Assembly: GCA_050084515.1 (NCBI GenBank)
Contig: CM114272.1
Coordinates: forward strand, 35,588,001 to 35,652,000
Reading direction: 5' to 3'
Length of the DNA: 64,000 bases
DNA from: Blasia pusilla
Lineage: Eukaryota; Marchantiophyta; Marchantiopsida; Blasiales
Shown here: one piece after another, positions 11,392-22,725 of the stretch
How the letters are laid out: the number at the start of each line of letters is the position of its first letter
Numbering within the stretch: position 1 is the stretch's first letter
Notes under the pieces: model-generated
What the model saw: only the letters and a program-made list of their open reading frames with translations
Told to the model about the DNA's origin: nothing
The model's database searches: none
Position numbers and translations under genes: made by a program

Positions 11392-11610
11392 TCTTTCAAA
11401 GGAAAGAGATCTATCCATTTTTCATCTTGTTCGAGTTTGTAATATTGATATGCAATTTTGGCCACTTCATCATCCAAGTGTATCTAAGCTTCTCGCACGA
11501 TTTCAATGAAATTGGAGATGGGATCAAAAGACCACAAATGGATAAGTGGATTTTTGACCGCGTGATAAAACCTTGTAAGGAAAGAGGGTGTGTTTAATCC
11601 TCTCATCTTC
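11392..11610. repeat. Array B continued
   Basis: About one more unit of the ~180-bp array follows the solo LTR, with 'tccatttttcatcttgtt', 'cacttcatcatccaagtgtatctaagc' and 'ttttgaccgcgtgataaaacctt' in the expected order. Confidence 0.65.
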
Positions 11611-13117
11611 ATTTTTTTCCCCACATCTCTCACGTGAAACTTTCTCTCTCTTAGTGTTTTGGAAAGTGTTTTATAACTTCCCTACAAAAGCTTTTGGAAA
11701 CTAAAAGTGCAAAAATACTTCCTCTCCTAAAGACGGTACTTTTCAATTTGAGCTTCAATGTAAAAAATTACTTTATTATCGAGAATGTTGCAAAAAGGAA
11801 TATCTATAAAATAACATTCTTAAGTTATTCATTACGAAACAAGTTTGCTACATCTATTTACTAATTTATTCACTAACATCATCAATCACTCTACTACGCT
11901 AGGTCTATGGTTGGGTCTGATGAGTTTAGACGTAGGTAGTAATTTGGAGGCTCAAGAGTTCTAAGTGAAGATTGGTGAAGATTTCCTATTGCAATTTTTT
12001 GATCATCATGGGGGGGAAATGTTGTGCGCCTACTCTCCTTGAACGTTAAGCTTGTTGTTGCGGAAGCCTGCTTTCAGTAGGTCACGCTCTTAATGTTGAT
12101 TTGCATCCAAACACGCACTCTAGTTAGTCAGGTCTTGGATCAATCAGCGGGCTACCTTTCCGAGTTCTCGTCTCGGTCTCTCATCAAGCTCAGCCTTCCT
12201 TGTTCTGCGGTTTACGACACGGGCAAGTCTCGAAAGACTTAGGACAAACTTTCTGGTCGGTTTAAGAACCTCAAACGGCGTTTCGTGCCTAGCGGTTCCA
12301 AGTGTCCGATGGACATCAAGTCATTTCCTAACCGAGACTTGCACAAAGTGAATCTTGGGTCGAAATCCAAGTGTGGCATACAAAGTCCACTCCCTTGGAT
12401 CAGGTTTGGGTTTTGAGTTCCAATGCCAAATTCCCATTCCATCCCCTGCCTCTGAGACGCCGTTTGGTGCTCAAAGTGGGGATTCGTGTTCCAAGACATC
12501 TTGGAGAGACTCCTCCCTTACTAGTACTTCTGGGGATCTCCGGAGTTCCCTACATTTAGGGAAAGACACCCAAGCCTTTCCAATTGGCCCTCAACCCGAT
12601 TGCTCTCACAGTCATTTTTGGCCAATATCTCAGTTTTTACTTATGTGTGTGCTAAGATCTTTGGTGCGTTGGAAGTGTGTTAAGATAAGATTTCCAATGA
12701 GTCCTTACTTGTCCCAAACGCATCTTGGGGCTAAACGTTATGGTCCAAAACACAGTCAAATTCTCCAAATGCAAGTCGTGTTCCAAAACTAGTTCTCACC
12801 TCTTTGGCAACCAACATTCCAACGCTGAACTCATCTCAAGTCTTGGCTTGCGTTTGGTCTAGGTTTCCTTGTCGCGACCACTAACGCATGAAAGACCAAG
12901 ACTTGAGGTCTCTTGGACTTTTCCAAGAGACCTTTCCAATAGCCTTTCCGAAGCGCGAAAATTGCAGCGTGAGTCCACTTGAGTTCTGATATTTTGCTTG
13001 GCGCCTATTTTGTGTTATTTGGTTACAAGGATCGCGACAAGGAAAGTGTGAAGTATCCATACTATTATTGATAGGCTGAGAGTTTGGAATATTAATAGTA
13101 GATACCAGAACCTCATT
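11611..13117. other. No gene recognised
   Basis: The sequence is of mixed composition with scattered short open frames (for example 12355-12792, plus). None shows a domain I know, and the frame has unremarkable codon use. I see no repeat boundary. Confidence 0.4.
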
Positions 13118-13122
13118 ATTAT

Positions 13123-13432
13123 TAAAGATGGAGTTATAGTCAAACTCATCCGACACCCAAACTGCTACATTGGGTACTCACACGAAGTAGGAAAGCTTAA
13201 TTTTCATTCGTTAATTAAGCATGATTATCTTAATTACTAGGATTAGTTAATCATAAGTAGTCTAGCTCAAGACTATGGTTAGGATCAAGATTGGTTGTAT
13301 ATACCTTATATAATTAAGAAGGGGATCTACCTCCACTTATTCTCTCATTGTAAAATTATTTTCTTCTTCATGATGGTGTGTGAGTGTGAGAGTGGTATCC
13401 TTTCAATTATGCTTCTTAAGTAATTTTCTACA
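13123..13432 (+). repeat. 5' LTR of the deleted copia element
   Basis: It starts TAAAGATGGAGTTATAG (TG changed to TA) and ends ATTTTCTACA. It shares 'aagcttaat', 'aagca(c/t)gattatctta', 'ctcaagactatggtta' and 'cttatataatt(a/g)agaagggga' in order with the 3' LTR. Divergence between the LTRs is obvious, so the insertion is old. Confidence 0.8.
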
Positions 13433-13444
13433 TGGTATTAGAGC
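13433..13444 (+). other. Primer-binding site (initiator Met tRNA type)
   Basis: TGGTATTAGAGC directly abuts the 5' LTR. It differs by one base from the usual plant copia site TGGTATCAGAGC, complementary to the 3' part of initiator methionine tRNA. Confidence 0.85.
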
Positions 13445-13616
13445 GATAGGAGAACGTCAATTGAAACTCTTAATGTTTGAGGAGAGAAAAGAGGCAAGAG
13501 AAGACACAATTCCACTTGGGAAGAAGGAAATTTTAGTTAGAGCTTAGTGACATAAAACTTTAGGTGGCGTTGTGACAATAACAAAACTTTAGAGGCATTT
13601 TTTGGGGCTTTCTTGA

Positions 13617-14422
13617 TTGATTCAGCAGTCTGCGTCCGCATTGGTCAAAATAATGGCGGCTTGTAAGCCAATCTCTACACCGTTTTACTTGAGTGTGAAT
13701 CTAAGAGTGGATGAAGGAGAGTTGCTTGCAGAGTCTAATATATATGGACGCATGGTTGGAAGTTTGTTCTACTCAACTATAACCAGGTCAAACTTGAGCA
13801 ATGCAGTTGGCCTAGTGAGCCAATTTCTACAAACATCTTGAAAAACTCATCTTGATCCTATGAGGAGGATTATGTAGTCAGTAAAATTCTCTGTTCAATT
13901 CGGGATTTAATTTGAGCCTTCTCTGAGTTTATAATTATACGGATTCACAAATGTTGATTGAGCAAGAAGTATGTCTGATAGATTTTCAACATTTGGTTAT
14001 TCATTTATCTTGGGAAGCGTAGTTATAAGTTGGGCTTCAAATAAGCAACCTACAATTATTTTAGCTTCAATAGAGTATTAGCATAGAGGAGGAAATCATG
14101 CAGCATGTGAGGCGGTGTGACTTCATGAATTAGTTGTTGAGATTGGTGTTAGTAACTTAGGTCCTAGTGTAATATAATCATACAATATTAGTAGCATCAA
14201 ACTTGCTAATAATCTTGTATTTTATGCTCGAACAAGGCATGTTGAGATGCACTACTATTTTATGAGAGAGAAAGTGCTTGTAGGAGAAATTGATCTTGTA
14301 TATATAGATATAGATCACTAAATTGATGATACCTTTACAAAGGCATTGCCTAGAGATAAGTTTGAGATGTTTAGAAACGATTTAGGTGTTAGAGATATCG
14401 ATAAGAGTTGGAGGGGGAGTAT
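13617..14422 (+). pseudogene. copia RNase H remnant
   Basis: The frame opens at the RT/RNase H junction: PISTPFYLSVNLRVDEGELL, then GRMVGSLFYSTITRSNLSNAV, the copia 'Y-R-x-LVGSLxYLTxTRPDI-x-Y-AV' block. Later pieces read ARHVEMHYYFM in one frame, then the IADIFTKAL-like region close to the 3' LTR (DTFTKALPRDKFEMF). Several stops and frameshifts interrupt it. It would once have degraded the RNA strand during reverse transcription. Confidence 0.75.
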
Positions 14423-14724
14423 TGAAGACTGAGTTATAGTCAAGCTCATTGGACACCCAAATTCCTTCATTTGGTACTCACAAAAAGTAAGAAAGCTTAA
14501 TGTTGGTTAGTTAGTTAAGCACGATTATCTTAACTAGGGTTAGTTAATCATTGTCAGTCTAACTCAAGACTATGGTTAGGATTAAGGTTATGGTTGCTTG
14601 TACATACCTTATATAATTGAGAAGGGGACCAGCCTCCATTCATTCTCTAATTGCAAAATTTTGTTCTTCACGAGAGTGTGTGAGTTGTATCCTATCACTT
14701 GTGCTTCTTTAGCAATTTTCTACA
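14423..14724 (+). repeat. 3' LTR of the deleted copia element
   Basis: It starts TGAAGACTGAGTTATAGTC after the polypurine tract and ends AGCAATTTTCTACA, giving proper TG...CA ends at 302 bp. Confidence 0.85.
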
Positions 14725-14899
14725 ATCATGACCATCCTCATATATTGAGTCCACTCTTTCAACTTTTAAAGATCGTGGAGGAGATTCCTTTCATGGTTCA
14801 ATATAGCTAGACTCGCTGGAATAATTTAGAATTCCTACCAATGGGACAAGACGAGGGTTGTGAGTAGTGTTACTAGAAATGCTACCTATATTCGATTTG

Positions 14900-16450
14900 A
14901 TTGAAGTCCTCTATTATTGCTCTTCCTTGTGCTCTCGAATCCAATTTTCCATTACAAAGTTATCTTTGCCTCTTCCATGAGGGCTAAAGCATGTATGACA
15001 AACATGCCTCTCTAAGTTAAAGTTTCTAATGTGGCTTATATGGGTATCTTGCCTCCATTTGGTGCCATATATTCCATATAGCACATCCATATCCTCTGGG
15101 TCCTCATCTTACAAATCCAGGTTATTTTTGTGATTACCATCATGGTTTCTTGCATGTAAGCTAGATTCCACTTGTGTGTAAGCTAGACTACCATCTTCTA
15201 CAACCCTTCTAGCTTGTTCTTATTTATCCTTTTCAGAAAAGTATTGCTCGTACAAAAGTGCTTGTCTTGATTTTCACAAAATATCTTTGTCTCCAAATCT
15301 TGGGTTTGTATAGATGTTCACTAAATCCTTGACATGCTTGTTGGTCAATTTATTCCTATGCTTATTATTGATAAAATCATGACTACTCCAATTTCTCTCC
15401 GTTGAAGAGGAAGAGACCACTTGTGCTAATATGGACTAAGCCAAAGAGCGCAATATTGGGGCACATTGACCGTGCATGCTCCACCAATCAGAGGAGCTAA
15501 GTGAATCAACAACTTTTCTACCAAACTCATTCACAAATAGTTCCTAATAGTTCACAATGTTGCCCAACTCTCGAAACTAATTACCTACATAGGAATTAAC
15601 CTTGGTGACATTGAGGCTATGCAACCCCTTTGCATAGACTTTCCGATATTGTTTGAAATCTTTCATGCACTCAACATTTGAAGTGACATCTTGAATACTA
15701 TCAACAAGATTATAGTATCAAGAATGTAGCCTCCTGCATGTAATTTATTGTGGATAAGTGCCCACCGTGTAGAAATAACATGAAATATTTCCATAGCTCT
15801 AGACATTGTCATAAGAAAATCGCGATGCCTTCAACCCACACTGGGTTATGGAATTATAGGAAAAGAACGGGTCTCTTCCATTAATTTAAATATATAGCAA
15901 TAAATACCCTCCGTCATTGGTTTATGACCATCACACTCCCAATAGAATAATAGTTGGCGAAGCCGCACTTTTTTTTCCACTTTCTATCTAAAAATAGGGA
16001 TTGGCCACAATAGTCTCAATCTCTCGTGCCTTCTCCCTTTGCCTCACATCCTTCCCATTGAAATACTCCCTCCAAGCATTTGTGGCAACCATGGTATGAA
16101 ACACCTCCCTAAATTCTAAGACACATCCCAACACTAAAAAGTTTGTTCCAAAGCGTGTGTTTGTAGGAAGTAACAATAATATCTTCACTTGGTTTAGTGG
16201 GTTGGTTTCCATAAATTTGGCCATTATCCAAGTTTTTGTCTTCACAAATACTACCATCTCATAAGTTTATGTAAAAATCTTGTCCACCCAAGGCCACTTA
16301 TCCTATTCTTCTCATACCTGATCAAGAGAATATGAGGATAATTTGCTTCCATAAGTTTTCCTAATGCTCACTCATTGCTAGTGTTGTGTGTCACAAGTTG
16401 CAACACATTCTTTTGACCTACGTGTATGATAGTCCTTTCTATGTGACCTA
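14900..16450 (-). pseudogene. hAT transposase, C-terminal two thirds
   Basis: The minus strand carries hAT-specific blocks in the right order but in shifting frames. Near 16188-16080 it reads NTRFGTNFLVLGCVLEFREVF followed by MVATNAWREYF, the conserved 'TRFAT-x-FLML ... MVxxxxW' region. Near 15960-15770 comes the 'DG-x-KPTMGYLY' region in broken form. At 15425-15281 lies the hATC dimerisation region, with SSTERNWSS, then HRNKLTNKHVKDLV. At least several frameshifts and stops exist, so it is dead. It would have cut and pasted hAT DNA, and is a possible relative of whatever mobilised the 8-bp-duplicating MITEs in this window. Confidence 0.7.
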
Positions 16451-16551
16451 CCAATGCAACTATTTGGGATATCATTCAACGTAATACGATAAGATGCTTT
16501 CAAGCAAGCAGTGCGGGCAACAACATAGATGAAGGGTTACATAGGTTCTAG

Positions 16552-16790
16552 TTACAATTTTTTGCATACCACTTTACTTGAGAAACATATGGAGAAGGTG
16601 AAGGAAAGGGTGGATGGCATATTGGATAATTTGCGTTTGGGGGCCATAATCATCAAGGATTCTCGGACCAATGTCAGGAGTGAGTCTTAAGTGAACATCA
16701 TGGTCTCGTGTCCACAAGGTTAGATCATGATCGAGTCAATAGCCTCCAAATTCAAGGAAATACTTCGTGTGGTGTTGAGATATTTTTGAG
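16552..16790 (+). pseudogene. hAT transposase fragment in opposite orientation
   Basis: A plus-strand frame with two stops contains GAIIIKDSRTNVRSES, then VNIMVSCPQG and IMIESIA. This is the hAT segment holding the first catalytic Asp ('TDGW-T-x-x-R ... INFMV-x-x-P-x-G'), with the usual DGW altered to DSR. It lies between minus-strand hAT pieces, so the locus was inverted or assembled from two copies. Confidence 0.6.
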
Positions 16791-16799
16791 AAGTTGCAT

Positions 16800-18175
16800 T
16801 TTGGTTAGTATATAAGACTAGAAAGATCTTTTGTAAGTCAAAAGGAGTATAGGGAAGTACTTTTGTAAGAAGAACTTTAAAAAGTAGGAAAGAAATTAGG
16901 ATGAGTGTTTGTTAAAGATTCTTCATAAAGAATAGTGAAGTTAATCCTAATGAAGAATATTTAGAGTCGAGGCCCTAAGGAGAAGAAGTCATGAAGATTG
17001 CAAAATTAGTCTTTGCAAAGACATGACTCTTCCAAAGAAACAATGAAGAAAGTTTTTAGGTCTTGATGAAGACATTGTGAGGATTGAAGACGAAGACCTT
17101 TTACAAAGATCTTTGTATGAAGATCTTTGGAGAAGACTGCAATGGAAGAAAAAAAAAAAAAGCACTTCCCAAGGACTTTGAAAACTATGAGGAGCAAAGA
17201 CCTTTGAAGAGGACTTTGTGAGAGGACTTCTCAAAATATTACTTTGTAAAGATATCTTCGCGAAGACATATTTACAAGGACATCTTTGGGACAGATAGGT
17301 AGTTAGAGAAGTAGATCAGGGTAGGTAGAAGTGCAAGTGTGACAACCTGAATATTTAGAATTCAGATTTGTAGGGACTAGCTAGGGAGGTGGATAAGAAG
17401 GGATCATGGAGTTGGAGGTAGGAGAATCATTGATCTAGTTAGGTATTGAGAATCGAATTGATAGGAAGTTGATTAGAGACCCTTTCACATCTTGAGACGA
17501 GGAGGATGCATATGTTGGACTAGTATAAAAAGAGAGTGTAGGAAGTAGTAGGTAGTATTTCAACCATTCCCTATAGGGGAGGACGTCCTGATGGCTAAAC
17601 CATAGCTAGGAGGAGTTGTGTCTGCATTCAAGGACATCTCAACCTCTCGATGAGGCAATAAAGTTTCTCTATTGTTATGCTATGCATTTGGAGGTGACGG
17701 TCTTGATTTGATTGGAGATGCATGAGTATGCTACTTGTGAATAGTTGGGTCGAGAGAAATAGAAGAGTTCTTGGATGAGTGATTACAATTTTTTGGACAA
17801 AGGATATCTTGTAAAGATGGATTAAGTTTTGGCCGCAGAAGATCCTTTTCTTGAAATCTTTAGATCATGAGAAGATCTTGTTATTCTTGTTGACAATTTG
17901 ATGTATTCGCTTGATAGAGGCATTATCCTCATTGGAGAGAGTGTTTGACATGTGAGGTAGTTGAAAATTTGAGAGGGAAGACTTGATGAGAGAATATAAC
18001 TTCTTATAGGTGAAGACCTGAAGTTTGTATGTGTAGATTCAGCGAGAGAATTCTTGAGGTTGGTTCAATTGGAATAGTTTAGTGATAATTCAGTCCTCTT
18101 GGGGAGCAAACTCTATACTTAAGGATCAAAACATTGAATTAGGCACTTAGTGAGACATTTAACTTTGCCTACATA
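16800..18175 (+). repeat. LTR-like block with repeated GAAGAC words, approximate bounds
   Basis: At 16920-17280 many 'gaagac', 'aagatcttt' and 'gaagaag' words recur. There follows a TATA-like 'actagtataaaaagagag' near 17520 and a polyadenylation-like 'gaggcaataaagtttctc' near 17655. The same order (GAAG-rich block, TATA-like, 'aataaag', 'tatgcgatgcat') is found in the solo LTR at 47825-49117. It separates two hAT pieces, so it probably inserted there. I could not fix exact ends or a target duplication. Confidence 0.5.
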
Positions 18176-18199
18176 TCATTTACAACATCTATTCCTTGG

Positions 18200-18700
18200 A
18201 TGTTGAAAGAATCCCTTAGATCAGCTTGCTTCTTTCTGGTGCTACTAGTCGTCCAACTCAGCCCAACTACTCCTCTACATTGATCAAGATTGTCACTTAG
18301 TGTCATATTCGTAATCCCATCAACATTAGACAAAACATAAACACTATTTCTTGTCTATTTTGAATCCATTTGGAATGGTGCTATCTCCTACACTTCATAT
18401 GAGGATCCTCCTTCCCTTCTTTGTCCATTTCCAACAAATATCCTATTTTGGAAATCCCGTTGCACATTAGGAGGGATCTTCACACATAATTTGACATGAT
18501 GGGTATCTTAATTCCCATCCTTTTTCTTTTTTCTCTTTCCTTATAAAATTCTCCACCATCCACGTGATATGGTAGGTTTTCATAGAATAGGAACAATACT
18601 TACACTACCATTTGCTTGATATTCCACTTTCCATCTGTACTTCTTCCCAATCTTCCTTCACGATGTATTGGAGTTCTCTGGCATTTATCATGACTACGCA
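18200..18700 (-). pseudogene. hAT transposase N-terminal BED-finger remnant
   Basis: On the minus strand one frame reads KWKCKYCSYS, followed in a neighbouring frame by HHVKLCVKIPPNVQRDFQ. This matches the plant hAT BED-type finger 'W-x-CxxC ... H-x-x-G-x-C-P-x-VPxDV'. Upstream lies a run with start-like 'catttatcatgac' (minus). Frames are broken. It is in the same orientation as the piece at 14900-16450 and may be the front of the same gene, split by later insertions. Confidence 0.45.
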
Positions 18701-19434
18701 CACTAACCCCATCCAAATAATATTTCAATAATTCGTTATAATTTTATAATGTCAATGATAGGGTATATCAATCGATGAAATGTATGCAAATTACACCAAA
18801 TATTGTCCGTGAATGCTCCAATAAAAATCTTGCAACACTCACTATGAACAAGAAATATCATTATTCTAACCTAGATAATCGAGATACCTTCAATTATCCG
18901 GGTTATCTATACTAAGTAGCAAAATATATTATATTTTATCAAGTTCACCTATCTATAGAGAAAAAAAACTTCCACAAAGAAGTAGAGGGAGGGAGATATG
19001 AAGGGCGGAGTGAGATTGTGAGTGTATACAAAAAATGAGCCAAGTTTATATAGGGAAGGATGGAATGAAGGAAATGAATCCTTCATTCTTTTTCCTCATC
19101 TGCCCTAACAAACTATTTATTCCTAAACCATTTCCACTAATCATCATTTAACAGATCTTATTTTCTTCTCCTAATCCCAATCCTTTTTAAACTATTCTAA
19201 CTTTTTTATCCACTTTAATTTGCAACTAACCTATTTTCTAATACAACCATCCTATTCAATCATATTTTAGCATTTCTCCTTCCTCTCTTGGAGTCTCTCC
19301 ACCTGTACCATCCCCACTTCTTAAACCACTTTCATTTGCAACTAACTTATTCTCTAATACAACCACCCTTTCAACTATATTTTAATCTTCTACTTTCTTC
19401 TAGATCTCCATCCACTCAAGTTCCTTCAATAACA
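18701..19434. other. No gene seen
   Basis: AT-rich DNA with no domain-bearing frame. A short direct repeat is visible: 'catttgcaactaac(c/t)tattctctaatacaaccacc' type sequence occurs near 19218 and 19336. Confidence 0.4.
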
Positions 19435-19890
19435 ATTGGAATCCTCCCCTGTTCGCACACGATCCCATACATAAACCACGCTTCAGCCTTCACGAGGCCC
19501 GCACCTAGCCCTACAGGGTGTGCACCTTTTGAACATGGTCTGAGCCTCAACCTGCACAATAGCACTAAGCCTGCATACTCTGATCTTAGGCCCGCAAGCA
19601 GCCCGCGTTGTCCGAGCCTAGTCCCGCCTGCCAACCCGTGCTTGGCTTGCCAATCTGTCTGGCATGCTGGTTGTCTACATGGAGCTCGGATTGAGCCGAC
19701 ATCATGCGCACGACTTGCCTTCAGCCCATCCCTTGCCTATTCCCTCGGCAAGAGCCCGTACGGGTGACTCGGGTGTCGATAAAACCCGTGATGATGACCG
19801 GTTTGGCATGTCGGTAGACATGTTCGTCCCATAGATAGACTTGTCCATTTTGGTGTAACTATGGGATGGACAAATCCGTTTCCATGCAAT
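19435..19890. repeat. GC-rich MITE-like repeat
   Basis: The body carries 'gaggcccgcacctagccctac', 'aggcccgcaagcagcccgcg' and 'gagcccgtacggg', like the elements at 5438 and 30422. The right part has 'catagatagacttgtccattttggtg' and 'atggacaaatccgtttccatgcaat', the terminal words of the MITE family. The long open frame here (19288-19767) is a by-product of GC-rich sequence. Confidence 0.45.
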
Positions 19891-20049
19891 CATGAAGACT
19901 ATTTTAATAGATTGGGATCACAAAGCAAACGATATAAGAAAATCATCCCAACCAAGGGTGGTCGGCATCAACAACGACAACAACCAACTTATGACCCTGA
20001 TCACAAAGTAAGTGGGTAAATAAACACTTGTACACAAACCCAAGATCTT

Positions 20050-20678
20050 GATAGAGTCAAGGTTGCATATGGACAAAATTCTATGTATGCGGATATGTCT
20101 TTGTCCGTGGACTTACGTCCATCCTGTTGAAGGAATTGTCCATGTGGGCCCTATCTTCCCCTTGTTTCTCATTCCCCCCACTTGCCTATGTATTCCATAC
20201 TTTCCGGTTTCTTCCTCCCTCCATCCTAAATTCATGGTTGCAAAAAAACGGACAAGTCCTTCCTTAAGACGGAAAAGGGTTCCAAGAGATGAGATCCACA
20301 CTTATAGTCCATGATGGTAGGCAAGGCAAGGATGAGTGGAGCAATGAGGGAGGAAGGAGCGGAGATGGAGGGGGGAAGGAACGGGGGAGTATGGAACACA
20401 AAGGCAAGTAAGGGGAATGAGAAAGAAGGGAAAGGTGGGGCCCATATGGACAAGTCCTTCCATAGGACGGACATGGACATGTCCACGGACACGAACTTTA
20501 TCCACATGCAACCTTACCTAAATTCCTCCCCTCTTATTGCCCCGCTCACCCTTTCCCTACCTTCCATCATGAACTATAAGTGTAGGCCTCGCCTCTTGTA
20601 ATCCATGTCCATGAATATGTCTGGACATGTCAATCCTAGGAACGGACTTGTCCGTTTTTGTGCAACCATGCATAGAGT
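20050..20678. mobile_element. hAT-type MITE (outer), host to a nested copy
   Basis: The outer element spans 20058-20670, from CAAGGTTGCATATGGACAAA to TTTTTGTGCAACCATG. The 8-bp flanks gatagagt and catagagt match at 7 of 8 positions. Without the nested element and its extra duplication it is about 320 bp, close to the 311-bp copy at 2910. Confidence 0.8.
20225..20524. mobile_element. hAT-type MITE (nested, exact 8-bp duplication)
   Basis: The inner element is 20233-20516: CATGGTTGCAAAAAAACGG at the left and CACATGCAACCTTA at the right. Both sides are flanked by the exact 8-mer CCTAAATT (20225-20232, 20517-20524). It is near-identical to the MITE at 2910-3220 along its whole length, including 'ggtggggcccata(c/t)ggacaag'. 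Being nested in another member, it is the younger insertion. Confidence 0.88.
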
Positions 20679-21539
20679 GATCAAGATCATGAACATTTGG
20701 ATATCTAGTGATGATGGTCGCTATTGATTGGGACCAAGAACTTCAGGACAAGGGTGGCAGTTGATGATTCTAATCACTCTTGGCCTAAGACTAGAATCCT
20801 TCGTGGGTTATGTGTCCATCACGGCATCTTAACTCTACTAAAGTGAGTAGGATTGGGAAGTTACTAGATGTCATAGGAAAATATCCCTAGAGGAAAACAC
20901 ATGGATGAAGGGTTCCAATGGACACTCTTAGTCTCCGTGGAAAATGCTCCTTGCAAATGTCCTAGCTTGGAAGATTTGCAATCTTGAGAAAACAATTTCC
21001 CATCTTAATGAGAGACTTCACCTTCTCTATATCCAAACACATCTTATGAATCCCCTCCTTCTTATTTACCACTCGATGAAGGAGCTTGACAATAATATCC
21101 TCCTCCTTAATTCCTGGAATCCCCCTCCAATCATTCAACTTCATCTCCTCCACGAGTTGAATCAAATTCCCCCTTGGCTCTCATCCCTTTGTGGTGGTCT
21201 TGTTGTCCTTACCCCATATAGGCATTTCAAGTTGCCTTCTATTGACCCACCAGTTCACACTTTGTGTGTATGGTGAAATTTTTGACTTGCAATTCCCAAA
21301 TCTGGCCACTTCGGAATGCCAACTAGAATAGAGGATCGCTCTTCTAAACGTAACTTCTAACTCTTCTAAACGTAATGTGGATGACAAGGTGAATCAAATA
21401 AATAAAAGACCTCACGAGAATCGAGCATTCTAATAAGATGTACTTGAAGTTTATGGTGGAATTTTTCATTAATTTTGAAATGTGATGGTCGTCGGCGGAG
21501 ATTCCAGATCGTAGTGCTGAAGCAATCAAGCTTAATTTA
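20679..21539. other. No gene seen
   Basis: No domain recognised. A 14-bp direct repeat 'tcttctaaacgtaa' occurs twice around 21341-21375. Confidence 0.4.
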
Positions 21540-22033
21540 ATTCAAGGTGACTGCTACATGCGTGCAGTGCATAAATACATCTGAAGGCCTCGCCGATCAT
21601 TCTTACTCCTAGACTCGTGCCCCTAAAGCAATGAATTCTTCGAGAAAATCAAGAGCTGTGTGACTGCGGGGCCATCTCCTGTTGACAAGTATTTAGTAGT
21701 TGTTTCACACCATAACTCATTCTCAGCAATCTCCCCGCCAGCACAATTTTTTCAGGCCTACTGGAGCCATTGAAGACAAACAATCATGACCACCAGGATA
21801 TTGCTGTTCGCGATGGAGTCCCCGACCAAACCCGAGGATCTCGAGAGAGTCGTGGACTTAGGAACTTGCGAATTGTGGACTTCCACTTCCATGGCAGGCA
21901 TGGGGTATAACAACCCCAAGTGAGACGTATACAGTCGTGGAGATCACGAAGTTCTTGAAGGGAACACGGGAATATCGACATAAAAGTACGAGTTCAAGTG
22001 CACGACATCGAAAGCATGATTTCTATGAACTCT

Positions 22034-22279
22034 TACGACGGCAACGCTAACCACCGAAGCCTAACTCAGCAAGTGGAGGTGCTGACGAGAAAGAGCGTTC
22101 TCTATTTCACGTGTACTGATCAGAAGTTTGCAGGTGTGGTGATTGTTCACGAATAATTCGACTGCAACGCTAAGCATCAAACCCTAACTCATGGAGTGGA
22201 GGTGCTGGCCAGAAAGAGCGTTCTCGATTTCAAGCGTACTGATCAGAAGTTTGCAGGTGTGGTGATTGTTACGAATAAT
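22034..22279. repeat. 123-bp tandem duplication
   Basis: Two adjacent copies (about 22034-22156 and 22157-22279) share 'gtggaggtgctg.c.agaaa', 'gagcgttctc.atttca' and 'gatcagaagtttgcaggtg' at offsets of 122-123 bp. In the plus frame both translate to a similar 35-residue stretch (RKSVL..F..TDQKFAGVVIV), but the first copy then runs into a stop. Confidence 0.8.
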
Positions 22280-22725
22280 CTGAGTACACCATTGAACCGT
22301 AAGTCGAGCCGTAGCATCGGTCTCAAGAGAGTTCTAGACGCACACTCTAGTCAGCATCCAAAACAAGACTGGAAAAACTGAAAATTTCAAACTTAGAGTC
22401 GGCTTTTTCAACTGTTATATGTGACGAGTTGCTCAACATGTGAAGCGTTGGCGAGCGACTGTTCACTCCTATTGTCCTTACCAATTTCGTAGGCTTAGCT
22501 ATGAGGGAAGAATGATATTAAATGCCACAAGAAGTGGAGAAACATCAGTGCGATGATATGTGAAAATCTCACAATCATGATTCGGTGTGATGCATTTAGA
22601 GTGCTCGATCGCTCTCCGGGAGACATGCAATTAACTTGGCACGTACGAAACAGTTCCCTGGTTGCAAACACCAGTCGATTTGATCTTGATCTGCCCTAGA
22701 TCTTTATACAGCTTTTCTATATATA

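Larger units (their letters stand above)
13118..14729 (+). mobile_element. Internally deleted Ty1/copia element with both LTRs
   Basis: The element spans 13123-14724 (about 1.6 kb) between near-identical 5-bp flanks ATTAT and ATCAT. It has a 5' LTR (13123-13432), a primer-binding site, a remnant of RNase H and a 3' LTR (14423-14724) preceded by the purine tract gttggagggggagtatt. Gag, protease, integrase and most of the RT are missing, so it is a non-autonomous deletion derivative. Its LTRs are the same family as the LTR at 53703-53996. Confidence 0.85.

Noticed and set aside
8930-11610. CRISPR-like repeat array
   Set aside because: Units are ~180 bp, diverged along their whole length and contiguous, with no short identical repeats separated by unique spacers.
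12355-12792. 145-codon open frame as a gene
   Set aside because: No recognisable domain; overlaps equally long frames on both strands.
19288-19767. 159-codon open frame as a gene
   Set aside because: Much of it lies inside a GC-rich MITE-like repeat; stop-poor because of composition.
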